DNA from: Clostridium zeae
GTDB lineage: Bacteria > Bacillota > Clostridia > Clostridiales > Clostridiaceae
Length of the DNA: 64,000 nt
NCBI RefSeq assembly: GCF_017312485.1
Contig: NZ_BMBA01000002.1
Span: 241,935-305,934 of the forward strand
Direction of reading: 5' to 3'
Position numbers and translations under genes: made by a program. The stretch's first letter is position 1, and each line of letters begins with the position of its first letter. Shown one piece after another: positions 17,429 through 27,401 of this stretch. The notes below the pieces were generated by a model. It was not told the DNA's origin. It searched no databases and saw nothing but the letters and a program-made list of their open reading frames with translations.

Positions 17429-18100
17429 CTATGGGATGTTTTTAATTTCATTAATTACTTTGTTAAACAAGTCTATGTTTTCAGCTAAATCTTGTTTAAA
17501 TAGTGATGATCCTATGACAATGTCTCTAGCTCCACAATCAATAACATCTTTAATATTGCCAAGTGTAACGCCCCCATCTACCTGAATCGTAAAGTCATAA
17601 TTATTTCTCTTCTTGATTTCATTAAGCGCTTTTATCTTATCCAAGGTAAATGGTATAAATGATTGCCCTCCAAAACCTGGCTCTACTGACATTATCAATA
17701 TTCTATTTGCTATTGGATAAATATGCTCTAAGCAACCTATTGGTGTTGCCGGATTAATCGCTACCCCTGCTTTAATGCCAAAACTTTTTAGGTAATGTAT
17801 GCTCTTATACAGATGTAGTGCTGCTTCAGCATGTATTGTAATGCTGTTTGCTCCAGCTTCCACTAGTGCTTCTACAAACTTATCTGGTTCTGTTACCATC
17901 AAGTGAACATCAAATTCAATATCTGTTAATTTTCTCAGTGCTGCTACTTGGTCTATTCCAAAGGATAGATTCGGAACATAATGACCATCCATAATGTCTA
18001 TGTGTATTGATTTGATATCTTTATTATTAAAAACCTTAAAATCTTCTCCGTAATTACATGCATTGGCTGACAACAATGATGGTGAAATTATTGTTTCCAT
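17429..18100 (-). CDS. rpe: Ribulose-phosphate 3-epimerase (locus 2)
   Basis: A 223-residue Rpe with ISPSLLSANACN, HIDIMDGHYVPNLSFG, FDVHLMVTEP, SVEPGFGGQSF and QVDGGVTLGN, so all catalytic and phosphate-binding positions are intact. It interconverts ribulose and xylulose 5-phosphates and lies 44 bases downstream of the transketolase C-subunit gene in the same operon. It resembles the locus 1 Rpe more than the AlsE-like protein at the end of locus 2. Confidence 0.92.
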   Translation of the reverse strand: METIISPSLLSANACNYGEDFKVFNNKDIKSIHIDIMDGHYVPNLSFGIDQVAALRKLTDIEFDVHLMVTEPDKFVEALVEAGANSITIHAEAALHLYKSIHYLKSFGIKAGVAINPATPIGCLEHIYPIANRILIMSVEPGFGGQSFIPFTLDKIKALNEIKKRNNYDFTIQVDGGVTLGNIKDVIDCGARDIVIGSSLFKQDLAENIDLFNKVINEIKNIP

Positions 18101-18144
18101 AACTTACTCCCCCACTTTTTAATTTTATATATCTCGTATTTTTA

Positions 18145-19074
18145 TTAACCTAAGATTGTTGCTATAACTTCTTCTTTTAAGTGTTCTTTTGTAAGTCCAT
18201 AGAATTCCATTAAATCCTTTGGTTTTCCTGACTGTCCAAAAGTATCTTTCATTCCTAATCTTTTAACAGAAGCAAGATTTTTTTCACTAACAACTTCACA
18301 TACAGCTGAACCAAGTCCACCTATTATGCTATGTTCTTCTATTGTTATTATTTTTCCTGTCTTTTTAGCTTCAGATATGATTAGTTCATTATCAATTGGC
18401 TTTAATGTTGCCATATTAATAACTGAAACATCTATACCATCTACAGCTAATTCTTTGCTTACTTCCAAAGCCATTTCAACAGTTATTCCTGTAGCAATTA
18501 TAGTTGCTTTGCTTCCTGATCTAAGTAACTCTCCCTTACCGATCTTAAAGTCACAACCATTTGGATGTATATCTTCTACAGCCATTCTTCCTACTCTTAT
18601 ATATACAGGTCCATAGTATTCAGCAGCTGCCTTTATAGCTTGCTTAGTTTCTTCTCCATCACTTGGGTTAATTACTACCATACCAGGTATACTTCTCATT
18701 AAAGATAAATCTTCTATAGCTTGGTGAGACGCTCCATCTTCTCCAACAGTTATACCAGCATGACTAGCAACTATCTTTACATTTAACTTAGGATAAGCAA
18801 CTGAATTTCTGATTTGTTCAAAAGCTCTTCCAGCTGCAAACATTGCAAAAGTTGATGCAAATGGTATAAGTCCACAAGTAGAAAGTCCTGCTGCTGTTCC
18901 TACCATATTTGCTTCTGCTATCCCCATGTTAAAAAATCTTTCTGGTGCAACCTTTTTAAAATCTGCACTTTTAGTTGATTTAGATAAGTCAGCATCTAGT
19001 ACTACTATATTTTCATTAACTTTTCCTAATTCTGATATAGCTTGACCGTATGCTTCTCTAGTAGCCATCTTCAT
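18145..19074 (-). CDS. Transketolase, C-terminal subunit (locus 2)
   Basis: A 309-residue paralogue of the protein at 5562-6479. Key blocks are MGIAEANMVGTAAGLS with the thiamine-activating glutamate, GEDGASHQAIEDLSLMRSIP and the C-terminal transketolase domain (EEHSIIGGLGSAV). The ATG at 19074 lies two bases beyond the stop of the N-terminal subunit, whose last codons form its GGGAGG ribosome site, so the two subunits are made together. Confidence 0.9.
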   Translation of the reverse strand: MKMATREAYGQAISELGKVNENIVVLDADLSKSTKSADFKKVAPERFFNMGIAEANMVGTAAGLSTCGLIPFASTFAMFAAGRAFEQIRNSVAYPKLNVKIVASHAGITVGEDGASHQAIEDLSLMRSIPGMVVINPSDGEETKQAIKAAAEYYGPVYIRVGRMAVEDIHPNGCDFKIGKGELLRSGSKATIIATGITVEMALEVSKELAVDGIDVSVINMATLKPIDNELIISEAKKTGKIITIEEHSIIGGLGSAVCEVVSEKNLASVKRLGMKDTFGQSGKPKDLMEFYGLTKEHLKEEVIATILG

Positions 19075-19075
19075 A

Positions 19076-19894
19076 TTAATTACCTCCCTTGATTTCCTTC
19101 AATGCTGCATTTAGTTCTTCTTTACTTGGTGCTACTCCATGCCATCCTGCATTGTCTTCCATAAATGATACGCCTTTTCCTTTATGAGTTTTTGCGATAA
19201 TCATTGTTGGTTTTCCTTTTACAGTTTTAGCTTCTTCAATGGCATTATTTATTTGTTCAAAATCATGTCCATCAATACATATTACATTCCAACCGAAAGC
19301 TTTGAACTTTTCATCTATTGGATTGATATTCATAACTTCTGAGTTTTTACCATCGATTTGTAGACCATTGAAATCAAGAAAAGCAGTTAAATTGTCTAAT
19401 TTATAATGAGCTGCTGCCATTGCTGCTTCCCAAACCTGACCTTCTTGGCACTCACCATCACCTAAAATTGTGTAAACTCTGTAATCTTTATTCTTAACTC
19501 TTCCAGCTAAAGCCATTCCATTTGCTGCTGATAATCCTTGACCTAGTGATCCTGTTGACATATCTATTCCTGGAACTGCCTTCATATCTGGATGACCTTG
19601 TAGTATTGAATGTATTTGTCTTAACTTACCAAGCCATTCTTCTGACACTATACCTTTTTCCATCAAAGTTGCATATAGTGCAGGTGCTGCATGACCTTTT
19701 GCTAAAACAAATCTGTCTCTATTTGGATCTTTTAAATCATTAAGGTTTATATTCATTTGCTCAAAATACAAAACTGTAAGTATGTCAGCTATTGATAATG
19801 ATCCACCTGGATGTCCTGACTGAGCTTCTGTTATCATCACTAATATTTTTTCTCTTATTTTTTCTGAATGTACCTTCAATAAATCTGCATTCAT
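19076..19894 (-). CDS. Transketolase, N-terminal subunit (locus 2)
   Basis: A 272-residue thiamine-diphosphate domain. It has [61 protein letters not shown] and [10 protein letters not shown]. It is identical in length to the locus 1 paralogue and is coupled to the C-terminal subunit. It starts 21 bases after the second dehydrogenase gene. Confidence 0.9.
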   Translation of the reverse strand: MNADLLKVHSEKIREKILVMITEAQSGHPGGSLSIADILTVLYFEQMNINLNDLKDPNRDRFVLAKGHAAPALYATLMEKGIVSEEWLGKLRQIHSILQGHPDMKAVPGIDMSTGSLGQGLSAANGMALAGRVKNKDYRVYTILGDGECQEGQVWEAAMAAAHYKLDNLTAFLDFNGLQIDGKNSEVMNINPIDEKFKAFGWNVICIDGHDFEQINNAIEEAKTVKGKPTMIIAKTHKGKGVSFMEDNAGWHGVAPSKEELNAALKEIKGGN

Positions 19895-19915
19895 AACAAC
19901 ACTTCCTTCTACAAA

Positions 19916-20947
19916 TTAAGATCTAATAACTACTTTTATTTCAGTTCCTTGCATTGCTGCATCGATTCCATCTCTCCAGTCATCAAGTGGAACTATCTTA
20001 GTTACAAGCTTTTCTGTATCAACTTTTTTATTTTTTAATAATTCTAATGAAGTTACCCATGAACTTGGTTTTTGTGATCTACAGCCTATATAGTTTATTT
20101 CTCTTTGAACTATGACTTCTTGATTCATTTCATTCATGCTTTTAGCAAATATACCAACTTGAACAAAGTCACCTTTTTTCTTTACAAGCTTCAATCCTTG
20201 ATTAACCGCATGGATTACACCGGAACAGTCAAATGCCTTATTAACTCCATAATTATTTGTTTTTTCCATAACTACTTTTTCTAAATCTTCTTGTAGTATA
20301 TCCACTACTCTGTCGATTCCAAGTTCAGTAGCCAAATTCATTCTTTCTTTATCCTTTGTTACACCTGCAAGAATTACATAAGCTCCTTGAGATTTTGCCA
20401 CTTGGCTTACTAGTAATCCTATAGGTCCTGGACCAAAAACTAGAACTACATCATCTTTTACTACTGTTGTCTTTTCCAAGGCAGCATGTACACAGCAAGC
20501 AAGCGGTTCTGTTAAAGATGCAGAAAGTGATGATACTTCCTCTGGTAATACGTGAACACTTTCTTCTCTAGATATTACGTATTCAGCAAAACTACCATTT
20601 ACCTGAGTACCTATTCCTTTTCTTGATGGACACAAGTTGTAGTCTTTGCTCTTGCAGAAATCACATTCTCCACAAGTTTCAAAAGTCGTTTCACTTGTAA
20701 CTCTATCTCCAACCTTAACTTTTTTTACTTCAGAACCTACTTCTACAACCACACCAGAAAACTCATGACCTAAAACTACTGGAGTTTTTATATTAGCATA
20801 CTCTCCTTTAAAGGAATGAAGATCTGAACCACATATTCCGCTAAACTCAACCTTTATTTTTACCAAGTCCTTTTCAGCTGTTGGTTCAGCCATGTCTAAT
20901 AACTCCATATTGTCATAGCCTGGCTTAGTTTTTGTTAATGCTTTCAC
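19916..20947 (-). CDS. Zinc-dependent polyol(-phosphate) dehydrogenase, second of locus 2
   Basis: A 343-residue medium-chain Zn dehydrogenase. It shows FSGICGSDLHSF and GHEFSGVV for the catalytic zinc, CGECDFCKSKDYNLC for the structural zinc, and FGPGPIGLLVSQ for NAD(P). SRKGIGTQVNGSFAEYV and the overall pattern resemble arabitol-phosphate or sorbitol dehydrogenases. It has no direct counterpart in locus 1. The start codon is GTG at 20947, behind GGGGTGATT. Together with the next dehydrogenase it may let locus 2 oxidise two different polyol phosphates. Confidence 0.87.
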   Translation of the reverse strand: MKALTKTKPGYDNMELLDMAEPTAEKDLVKIKVEFSGICGSDLHSFKGEYANIKTPVVLGHEFSGVVVEVGSEVKKVKVGDRVTSETTFETCGECDFCKSKDYNLCPSRKGIGTQVNGSFAEYVISREESVHVLPEEVSSLSASLTEPLACCVHAALEKTTVVKDDVVLVFGPGPIGLLVSQVAKSQGAYVILAGVTKDKERMNLATELGIDRVVDILQEDLEKVVMEKTNNYGVNKAFDCSGVIHAVNQGLKLVKKKGDFVQVGIFAKSMNEMNQEVIVQREINYIGCRSQKPSSWVTSLELLKNKKVDTEKLVTKIVPLDDWRDGIDAAMQGTEIKVVIRS

Positions 20948-20962
20948 TTATAAATCACCCCT

Positions 20963-22003
20963 CTAGTCTTGTACTATCATTATTTTGTTATATTCTTCTT
21001 TTCTAGCTCCTATCATTTCAAAAGCTTTAGCTGTATCTTCTAGAGAAAATCTATGTGATATAAGTTGTTTTAATTTAATCTTCTTTTGTTTTACATACTC
21101 GATACTTTTAAACCATTCTTGTCCTGGGAATGGTGCAGAATATGAATTCCAGAAACCTTGGATAGTCAATTCTCTTCTAAAAATACCTTCAAATGCTGCT
21201 TCTGATAGCTCAATTCCTGCATGTCCTATACCTTGATAACCAATTTTCCCTTTTTTCTTAGTAACAAGTAAGCACTGTTCTTGAGTTATCTTTGATCCAG
21301 CACACTCTATACAGATATCTACTCCAAATCCATTAGTTAATTCCATTATCTTTTCTACTGGATTTTCTTTTAAAGCGTTTATTCCAATATCTGCACCTAA
21401 ACTCATAGCTTCAGATATTTTCTTATCTGATATATCTACTGCAATGATTCTTTCAACACCAGAAACTTTAAGCCATTGAATTGTAAGTTGTCCGATAGTT
21501 CCTGCTCCAAGAACAGCTACCGTATCCCCAAGCTGAGGATTTATATTTAATACCCCATGAAGTGCTACTGCCAAAGGTTCAATCATAGCAGCTTCTTCAT
21601 AATCAATATCATCTATCTTTAACACATTAGATGCTTTTACATTTACATATTCTGCAAATCCTCCAAAAGAAGTAGCACCTAACATATCGTAACTCTCACA
21701 AAGTGAAAATTGTCCTTTTTTACAATACTCACATTGATGACATGGTTCTAATGGAACTGCAACAACTCTATCTCCAACCTCAAAACCTTTAACATTCTTA
21801 CCTACTTCAGCTATATATCCTGAAAATTCATGTCCTAATATAGCTGGTACAGGATATTTCCATTTCTTTAGTGCTCTTGGAGGATCTGACCCACATATCC
21901 CTGCTGCCTTAACCTTTATCTTAACTTCATCATCTCCATAAGGCTTTATCTCGATATTTTCATACCTTATATCTCCTACTGAGTGCAATACTGCTGCCTT
22001 CAT
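20963..22003 (-). CDS. Zinc-dependent polyol-phosphate dehydrogenase, first of locus 2 (GatD type)
   Basis: A 346-residue Zn dehydrogenase and the closest relative of the locus 1 dehydrogenase. It has AAGICGSDPPRA, GHEFSGYIAEVG, CHQCEYCKKGQFSLC and GAGTIGQLTIQW, and the C-terminal IQGFWNSYSAPFPGQEW matches the [14 protein letters not shown] of its paralogue. It probably oxidises the phosphorylated sugar alcohol to a ketose phosphate. It follows the IIC gene and is in the same transcription unit. Confidence 0.87.
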   Translation of the reverse strand: MKAAVLHSVGDIRYENIEIKPYGDDEVKIKVKAAGICGSDPPRALKKWKYPVPAILGHEFSGYIAEVGKNVKGFEVGDRVVAVPLEPCHQCEYCKKGQFSLCESYDMLGATSFGGFAEYVNVKASNVLKIDDIDYEEAAMIEPLAVALHGVLNINPQLGDTVAVLGAGTIGQLTIQWLKVSGVERIIAVDISDKKISEAMSLGADIGINALKENPVEKIMELTNGFGVDICIECAGSKITQEQCLLVTKKKGKIGYQGIGHAGIELSEAAFEGIFRRELTIQGFWNSYSAPFPGQEWFKSIEYVKQKKIKLKQLISHRFSLEDTAKAFEMIGARKEEYNKIMIVQD

Positions 22004-22054
22004 AATTTCCTCCTCCTACTTTTATTATTTTTATTATTTTATATATTTAAATTT

Positions 22055-23326
22055 TTAGAATATCGCTTTAGCTAATTCAGCAAATTTTAATATTAACCAG
22101 TTAAATAAGTTACCACCCATATCTAAACTTGATATTTGAGTTGCACCGTTTGGCATATGGAAGTTTGCATTTGCCATCATTGATGTATGAACATCTGCAA
22201 AGTTTGTAGCCATGAATAATGATATAGCTATTAATATAGTTCCAGTGATTACTGAGTGAACGATATTTCCTTTTCTAAATCCAACTATAAAAGCCATGTA
22301 GAAAGGTATAGTTGCTAAATCTCCGAAAGGTAATACTTTATTTCCTGGTAGTATTACAGCTAAGAATAATGTAATTGGAACTAGGATTAATGCTGTAGCC
22401 ATAACTGATGGATGTCCAACTGATACAGCCGCATCTATACCGATGTATAATTCTCTTCCAGCATATTTCTTTTGAAGCATTTTTTTAACTGCATCTGATA
22501 TAGGAATTAAACCTTCCATTAATATTTTTACCATTCTTGGCATTAAAAGCATTACACCGGCCATTGATATACCTGTTTTAAATATAGCTCCTGGATCTTG
22601 TCCAGCTAGTGCTCCAAGTACACATCCAAGTATTAAACCCATCATCATAGGTTCTCCGAAGATACCAAATCTTTTTTGAATTGATTCAGGATCTGCATGT
22701 AATTTACTTATTCCAGGTATTTTTTCTACTACATTTCCTATTAAATATCCTAAAGGTGCAAAAGCTGCAGTTGATCCAGTTGGAAGTGATATACCATCTA
22801 GGTCATAGAAGTTTTTAACCATAGGAGCAGTTTTATCTGCTACAATTAAAACAATAATTTCATATAGTACTGCACAAACTATTGCAAACCACCAACTACC
22901 AGTTACTATATATCCAGTTGCTCCTGCTGCAACAAAGTGCCAGTAGTTCCAGATATCAATATCAAGTGTGTTTGTTAATTTAAAGAAAATCATTATTAGG
23001 TTAACAGCTAAGCATATTGGTATTAATATTGCTGCAACTGGTGAAGCCCAAGCTGCTGCTGCTGCTGCTGGCCATCCAGCGTCTATTACTGTTAGATTCA
23101 AACCAAATCTTGAAACCATATCTTGTGCTACAGGTCCTAATGTTCCTGTTAAAAGTCCAGCTACTAGATTTATACCTACGAAACCAATACCAATTATTAT
23201 TCCTGATTTAAAAGCTTTTTTGAAACCTGTTCCAAATATTAATCCGATTACTAAGATTGCGATTGGCAATATTGCCGTTGGCCCAATTCCTAAGATGTAC
23301 TGAACAATTCCCATAAGTTTATCCAT
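22055..23326 (-). CDS. PTS galactitol-family transporter subunit IIC (locus 2)
   Basis: A 423-residue polytopic permease. It shows FGTGFKKAFKSGIIIGIGFVG near the N-terminus, VIDAGWPAAAAAAWASP, FGIFGEPMMMGLILG and VILPGNKVLPFGDLATIPF, all characteristic of galactitol-type IIC. The reading frame opens at 23341, but the ATG at 23326 has a GGGGG ribosome site eight bases upstream and fits better. It is about 50 residues shorter than the locus 1 IIC and lacks its soluble C-terminal tail. Confidence 0.9.
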   Translation of the reverse strand: MDKLMGIVQYILGIGPTAILPIAILVIGLIFGTGFKKAFKSGIIIGIGFVGINLVAGLLTGTLGPVAQDMVSRFGLNLTVIDAGWPAAAAAAWASPVAAILIPICLAVNLIMIFFKLTNTLDIDIWNYWHFVAAGATGYIVTGSWWFAIVCAVLYEIIVLIVADKTAPMVKNFYDLDGISLPTGSTAAFAPLGYLIGNVVEKIPGISKLHADPESIQKRFGIFGEPMMMGLILGCVLGALAGQDPGAIFKTGISMAGVMLLMPRMVKILMEGLIPISDAVKKMLQKKYAGRELYIGIDAAVSVGHPSVMATALILVPITLFLAVILPGNKVLPFGDLATIPFYMAFIVGFRKGNIVHSVITGTILIAISLFMATNFADVHTSMMANANFHMPNGATQISSLDMGGNLFNWLILKFAELAKAIF

Positions 23327-23364
23327 TATACATACCCCCATAAATTAGATTTTATTTTTATTTA

Positions 23365-23398
23365 AACTGTCTTTTTACTTTTTATATAAAAAGACAGA
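23365..23398. other. Hairpin between IIB and IIC of locus 2
   Basis: CTGTCTTTTT (23367-23376) pairs with AAAAAGACAG (23388-23397) in the 84-base gap between IIB and IIC. It could act as a leaky terminator or stabilise the upstream IIA-IIB transcript. No function is demonstrated. Confidence 0.45.
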
Positions 23399-23410
23399 TT
23401 TAAAGCTTTT

Positions 23411-23689
23411 TTACTTTAGTTGATCTAGTATTTGCTGATCTAACTTTTCTGTACCAATTCCAGTTATATATGCTGTTGCTTTAATAGCTGGTATACTATA
23501 AGTTGTTGGTAAAATTGTAGTTGAAACTATTAAATCTGCCTGATCTTGTAATGATACTACTTCAGCTATCTTACATTGTCTTATTTCTGCATCTATACCA
23601 TGTTCTTTAACTAAATTCTCAACTCTGTCACAAACCACCGTTGAAGTTGCAATACCTGCTCCACAAGCCACTAATATACGTTTTTTCAT
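23411..23689 (-). CDS. PTS galactitol-family subunit IIB (locus 2)
   Basis: A 92-residue IIB protein. The phosphate loop VACGAGIATSTVVCDRV has the active cysteine at about residue 9, and TTILPTTYSIPAIKATAYITG follows the family pattern. It carries phosphate from the IIA encoded upstream to the polyol bound by IIC. Confidence 0.9.
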   Translation of the reverse strand: MKKRILVACGAGIATSTVVCDRVENLVKEHGIDAEIRQCKIAEVVSLQDQADLIVSTTILPTTYSIPAIKATAYITGIGTEKLDQQILDQLK

Positions 23690-23725
23690 ATTAAATTCCT
23701 CCTAAAATTTTATTTATACGTTTAC

Positions 23726-24187
23726 TTAATTCATTGTATCTAACAACTTAATTACTTCTTCTTCATTCTTAGCTGATATAATTTTATTAATCACCTCCTC
23801 TTGTTGAATCAAATTCATTAATTCTTTTAGAGCTTCTAATTGACTATGTGGCTTATTTAACCCCAACATGAAAATTAGACTTACTTCAGTTTCTATAGTT
23901 TCATCATCCATTTGCTTAAAACAGATTGGTCTTTCTGGTACCACTACTGATATAAACTGATTATTAACATACTCTGCTTCAGTATGAGGAATGGCTACAC
24001 TATAATTAGATAATTTTATTCCTGTTGGGAAAACTTCTTCTCTAGACATCAATCCTTGCAAAAAATCTTCTTTAACATATCCATACTTATAAGCTTCTTG
24101 GTGCATCAGTTGAAACAATTCATTTCTACTTTTACATGGTAAATTTAGTTTTATTAATTCTTTCTTAATATAACTGCTTATCTCCAT
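23726..24187 (-). CDS. PTS IIA, fructose/mannitol/galactitol type (locus 2)
   Basis: A 153-residue type-2 EIIA. SNYSVAIPHTEAEYV holds the phosphorylated histidine at about residue 67, with RPICFKQMDDE and VSLIFMLGLNKPHSQ downstream. It is the first gene of the locus 2 PTS/metabolic operon and sits directly below its own σ54 promoter, unlike the locus 1 IIA, which is cotranscribed with its regulator. Confidence 0.9.
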   Translation of the reverse strand: MEISSYIKKELIKLNLPCKSRNELFQLMHQEAYKYGYVKEDFLQGLMSREEVFPTGIKLSNYSVAIPHTEAEYVNNQFISVVVPERPICFKQMDDETIETEVSLIFMLGLNKPHSQLEALKELMNLIQQEEVINKIISAKNEEEVIKLLDTMN

Positions 24188-24223
24188 TTCAATTCTCCTT
24201 TCCTACTCCAGTCACTATATTAC

Positions 24224-24240
24224 TTAGCAATCTCCGTGCC
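24224..24240 (-). promoter_or_regulatory. σ54 promoter for the locus 2 PTS/metabolic operon
   Basis: The minus strand at 24240-24224 reads TTGGCACGGAGATTGCT, a full consensus match with GG-N10-GC spacing. It lies in the 75-base gap between the regulator stop (24263) and the IIA start (24187), with a predicted transcript start near 24213. Any activator-binding site would have to lie inside the regulator coding region upstream. Confidence 0.88.
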
Positions 24241-24262
24241 AAGATTTTGGCATCTTTTGATT

Positions 24263-27196
24263 TTATGAAAACATTTTCTTCACTTCTATATTTGAAATCT
24301 TTGCAGATAGCTGATTTAAAAGGTTTTCATCTCTTATCATATTAAATAATTTTTTAATTTCTTCTCTATTATTTTCTTTTAGTGCCAACATAAAAACTAA
24401 ATCTACCATTACATCTCCATCCCATTGAACTGGATTTTTTAGTTTGGCTATAGAAATTACTGGTTTTATAACATTTTCAGGAAGTCCATGAGGTATTGCA
24501 ACTTTATTATTAAATATGCCACTACCCATTCCTTCTCTTTTATATACACTTAGAGCAAATTTATTATTTACATATCCATTACTTTCAAGTTCTTGAGTCA
24601 TCTTATCAAGAACATCTTCTTTAGATAATGCATCTAGATCTAAATATATTAAATTTTCCTGTATTAAAGATTCCAGTGTTCCTTCTTTGACTTCTTCTTC
24701 TTTTTCAACTTCACTATATATATCCATTAATTTTTCTAATCTTGAAATACCTTGCCCACTTAAAAGACTTTCATATGAAATAAAAGGTACTCTCTTTAAT
24801 TTTGGATTAATAGTTCCGCAAACTGCTAAAATCTCATATTCCATGGAAATTTTGTTTACTTCATCTTCTACATCATGCTTGTCTATAAACCCTATTGGAA
24901 ATATCTCTATCCCAGAATTCATCCTCTTTAAATGATTTTGTAGGAATTTTTTTATACTTAAGGCATTACCATGTCCAGTCAAGCAAACTGTTACTAATGC
25001 CTTTTTTCTGCTCTTCAAATAATTAGCGTTTGACACCTCATCTTTAAAGGTTCCTTTGTACATTTTGGATTGGTTTAACTCTTCAACAATATTTTCTAAA
25101 TTTGCACCTTCTATTGATGCCTTTCTTACTGCTTCCAAAGCTATAAGCGTATCTACTCTTCCAATTGTCTTTGTTGGAATTCCAGTTACTTTTTCTACTG
25201 CTGAAGCAAATCCACCTAACGATCCCATATCAACTAATAATAAACAACCTCTACCTTCATCAACCTGTTTTACAACCCTAATAGTTCTTTCCAATGCATC
25301 TTCAGGAGATTCATCTAGCTCTATTTCAATACCTACAGCATCATCTACTCCAAGAAGCTGATTGGCAACCTCGGCCATACCTTCTGCTACATGACCATGG
25401 GTAATTATTATAACTCTTACCTTTGGTTCTAGAATGAGTTCATCAGAGCAAAACTTATTAATATATAAAGCTATATATCCTGATTCATCCTCTGGTATTT
25501 TTAGTTTTGTAGCTTTTTCAATCATCTTTCTGATTTTTTCTGCAATTTCAAACTCCTGAGTTAATTTGTTCTTATTTCTATTAATATTTGATTTTATAAT
25601 TTTTTTCCCAGTCAAAATTCTCTCTATTGTAAAATTAATGTGTATTGCTAATGCTATAAAGAAGCTCTTATTGATAACCTTGTACTTTCCTCTAACAAGC
25701 TCAAGTATACCTTCTGTAATATCAATCACTTCTGGCATAACAATAGTTTTAAGTTCATTAATATTAAGTAACTTAGCTATATTCTTATTACTCATTATCT
25801 TACCAAGCTTGTCTTCTACTTTTTCATGAAGAATTTCATCTATCTCTTCAACCTTTAAGCCTTGCTTTTCAAGTAATTGGAATTCATTTTCAATGTACTG
25901 ATAAATCTCATTTTCATTGACATATTCGTTTATCTGGCTCTTAGAACTCTCCATATTTTTTATATCTATATATAAATCATCAGTAACTAAGTTCATTAAT
26001 GTCTTATTAATTGCTCCGCCTTTTAAAAATGGACTTTTAATAAAATTATTTAAATCCTCCATTTCTATTAGTACTTCATCAGTATTTTGTGACATATATT
26101 TAACGTAACTCTTTGCACATATTACTTGAATATCACTTTTTAATTGTCCAATATTTCCTTGACAGTTGTATAACATTAGACTCATTAATACATCTTTAGA
26201 AACCAAAAGGTTTTTATTTATTCTATTAGCTTCTCTTATTAGAAACATAATTATTATTTCTAATCGCTCCGATAACGGTCTATCATTTAACTTAGGAAGC
26301 TCAATAAGCATAGGAATTCTTCTTCTGAAGGTTAATAATAGATTAGACTCTGGGTTTTCTGTAGTAGCTGCCAAAATTAAAACGTTTACGTTTCTTTCAG
26401 TGTTTGTTTCTCCAAGCCTTCTATATTTACCTTTATCTATAAGATAAAATAGTATCTCTTGCCCTTCAGGCGGGAGTCTGTGTATTTCATCTAGAAACAG
26501 TATTCCACCATCAGCTTTATCAACTAACCCTTCTCTATCTACGTTAGCTCCAGTATATGCTCCTTTTACCACTCCAAATAATTGAGATATCAATAAATTT
26601 GCATTCTCAGCATAATCTGCACAGTTAAATATAACTAAAGGAGCATCCTTAGGCTTGACCTTACTATGAATAGCAAACTCATACATACATTCAGCGAGTT
26701 CACTTTTTCCAACCCCCGTACCACCATAAATAAGTGTATGAAGTCCGTGAGGAGGGTATAATATTGCAGCCTTAGCTAAGTCAATCTTGTTTTTAAGGCT
26801 TCCACTAACTCCTATTAATTTATTAAAGCAAGTGTCTCTTCTATCAGTTTGTTTTTCAATAAATTCTCCAGCATTTATTATCTCTTTTTCATTTTGTGCC
26901 AATTCTTCAGCATGATCTTTCATCACTCTAGATATTATGTTTCTAGAAATTTCGTATCCTCTTTCAATCATTAATTCTGTTAGCTTTCTCTCAGATACAT
27001 TAGGATTGATTTTTAAAACTTCTTTTAAATCCTTCAATAAAATATCTTTCCTTCTATCCCTTGAATCTGGAATATTTAGTTTATTTCTTTCAGCAATAAT
27101 TTTTGCTCTTGGCATAGATAGCATTTCACTAAGTTCTTGATCAGTATATGGATTCTTTTTATCCTCAGTTTTAATAATCTCAATCAATTTATCCAT
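24263..27196 (-). CDS. LevR-like σ54-dependent activator with PRD and PTS domains (locus 2)
   Basis: A 977-residue paralogue of the locus 1 activator. An N-terminal helix-turn-helix region (ELSEMLSMPRAKI) is followed by an AAA+ domain with Walker A GGTGVGKS at about 160, the σ54 loop as GAYTGA at about 215 and Walker B ILFLDEIH at about 235. PRD-type helices come next, then a mannose-IIA-like domain (IITHGHVAEG, His at about 599), a IIB-like segment (VTVCLTGHGNALS) and a C-terminal type-2 IIA domain (KVAIPHGLPE, His at about 899). Phe-to-Tyr in the GAFTGA loop is a tolerated variant in some activators. The ATG at 27196 follows AGGAGTAATTT. Confidence 0.9.
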   Translation of the reverse strand: MDKLIEIIKTEDKKNPYTDQELSEMLSMPRAKIIAERNKLNIPDSRDRRKDILLKDLKEVLKINPNVSERKLTELMIERGYEISRNIISRVMKDHAEELAQNEKEIINAGEFIEKQTDRRDTCFNKLIGVSGSLKNKIDLAKAAILYPPHGLHTLIYGGTGVGKSELAECMYEFAIHSKVKPKDAPLVIFNCADYAENANLLISQLFGVVKGAYTGANVDREGLVDKADGGILFLDEIHRLPPEGQEILFYLIDKGKYRRLGETNTERNVNVLILAATTENPESNLLLTFRRRIPMLIELPKLNDRPLSERLEIIIMFLIREANRINKNLLVSKDVLMSLMLYNCQGNIGQLKSDIQVICAKSYVKYMSQNTDEVLIEMEDLNNFIKSPFLKGGAINKTLMNLVTDDLYIDIKNMESSKSQINEYVNENEIYQYIENEFQLLEKQGLKVEEIDEILHEKVEDKLGKIMSNKNIAKLLNINELKTIVMPEVIDITEGILELVRGKYKVINKSFFIALAIHINFTIERILTGKKIIKSNINRNKNKLTQEFEIAEKIRKMIEKATKLKIPEDESGYIALYINKFCSDELILEPKVRVIIITHGHVAEGMAEVANQLLGVDDAVGIEIELDESPEDALERTIRVVKQVDEGRGCLLLVDMGSLGGFASAVEKVTGIPTKTIGRVDTLIALEAVRKASIEGANLENIVEELNQSKMYKGTFKDEVSNANYLKSRKKALVTVCLTGHGNALSIKKFLQNHLKRMNSGIEIFPIGFIDKHDVEDEVNKISMEYEILAVCGTINPKLKRVPFISYESLLSGQGISRLEKLMDIYSEVEKEEEVKEGTLESLIQENLIYLDLDALSKEDVLDKMTQELESNGYVNNKFALSVYKREGMGSGIFNNKVAIPHGLPENVIKPVISIAKLKNPVQWDGDVMVDLVFMLALKENNREEIKKLFNMIRDENLLNQLSAKISNIEVKKMFS

Positions 27197-27401
27197 AAAT
27201 TACTCCTCCAATACATTTCTCTACTAAAAATGATAGACCTTATTACACCTCATCTCTAATTTTACTTTAAACATATGTATTATTATTTTATCAGTAAACT
27301 GGCATGTTTAGTTATGATTTTTGTTCAATCTTGGTTTGGTAAATTTGTAATAATAAGAAACTAATTATGTAATAAAACAATTTATGCCATATTATAATTT
27401 A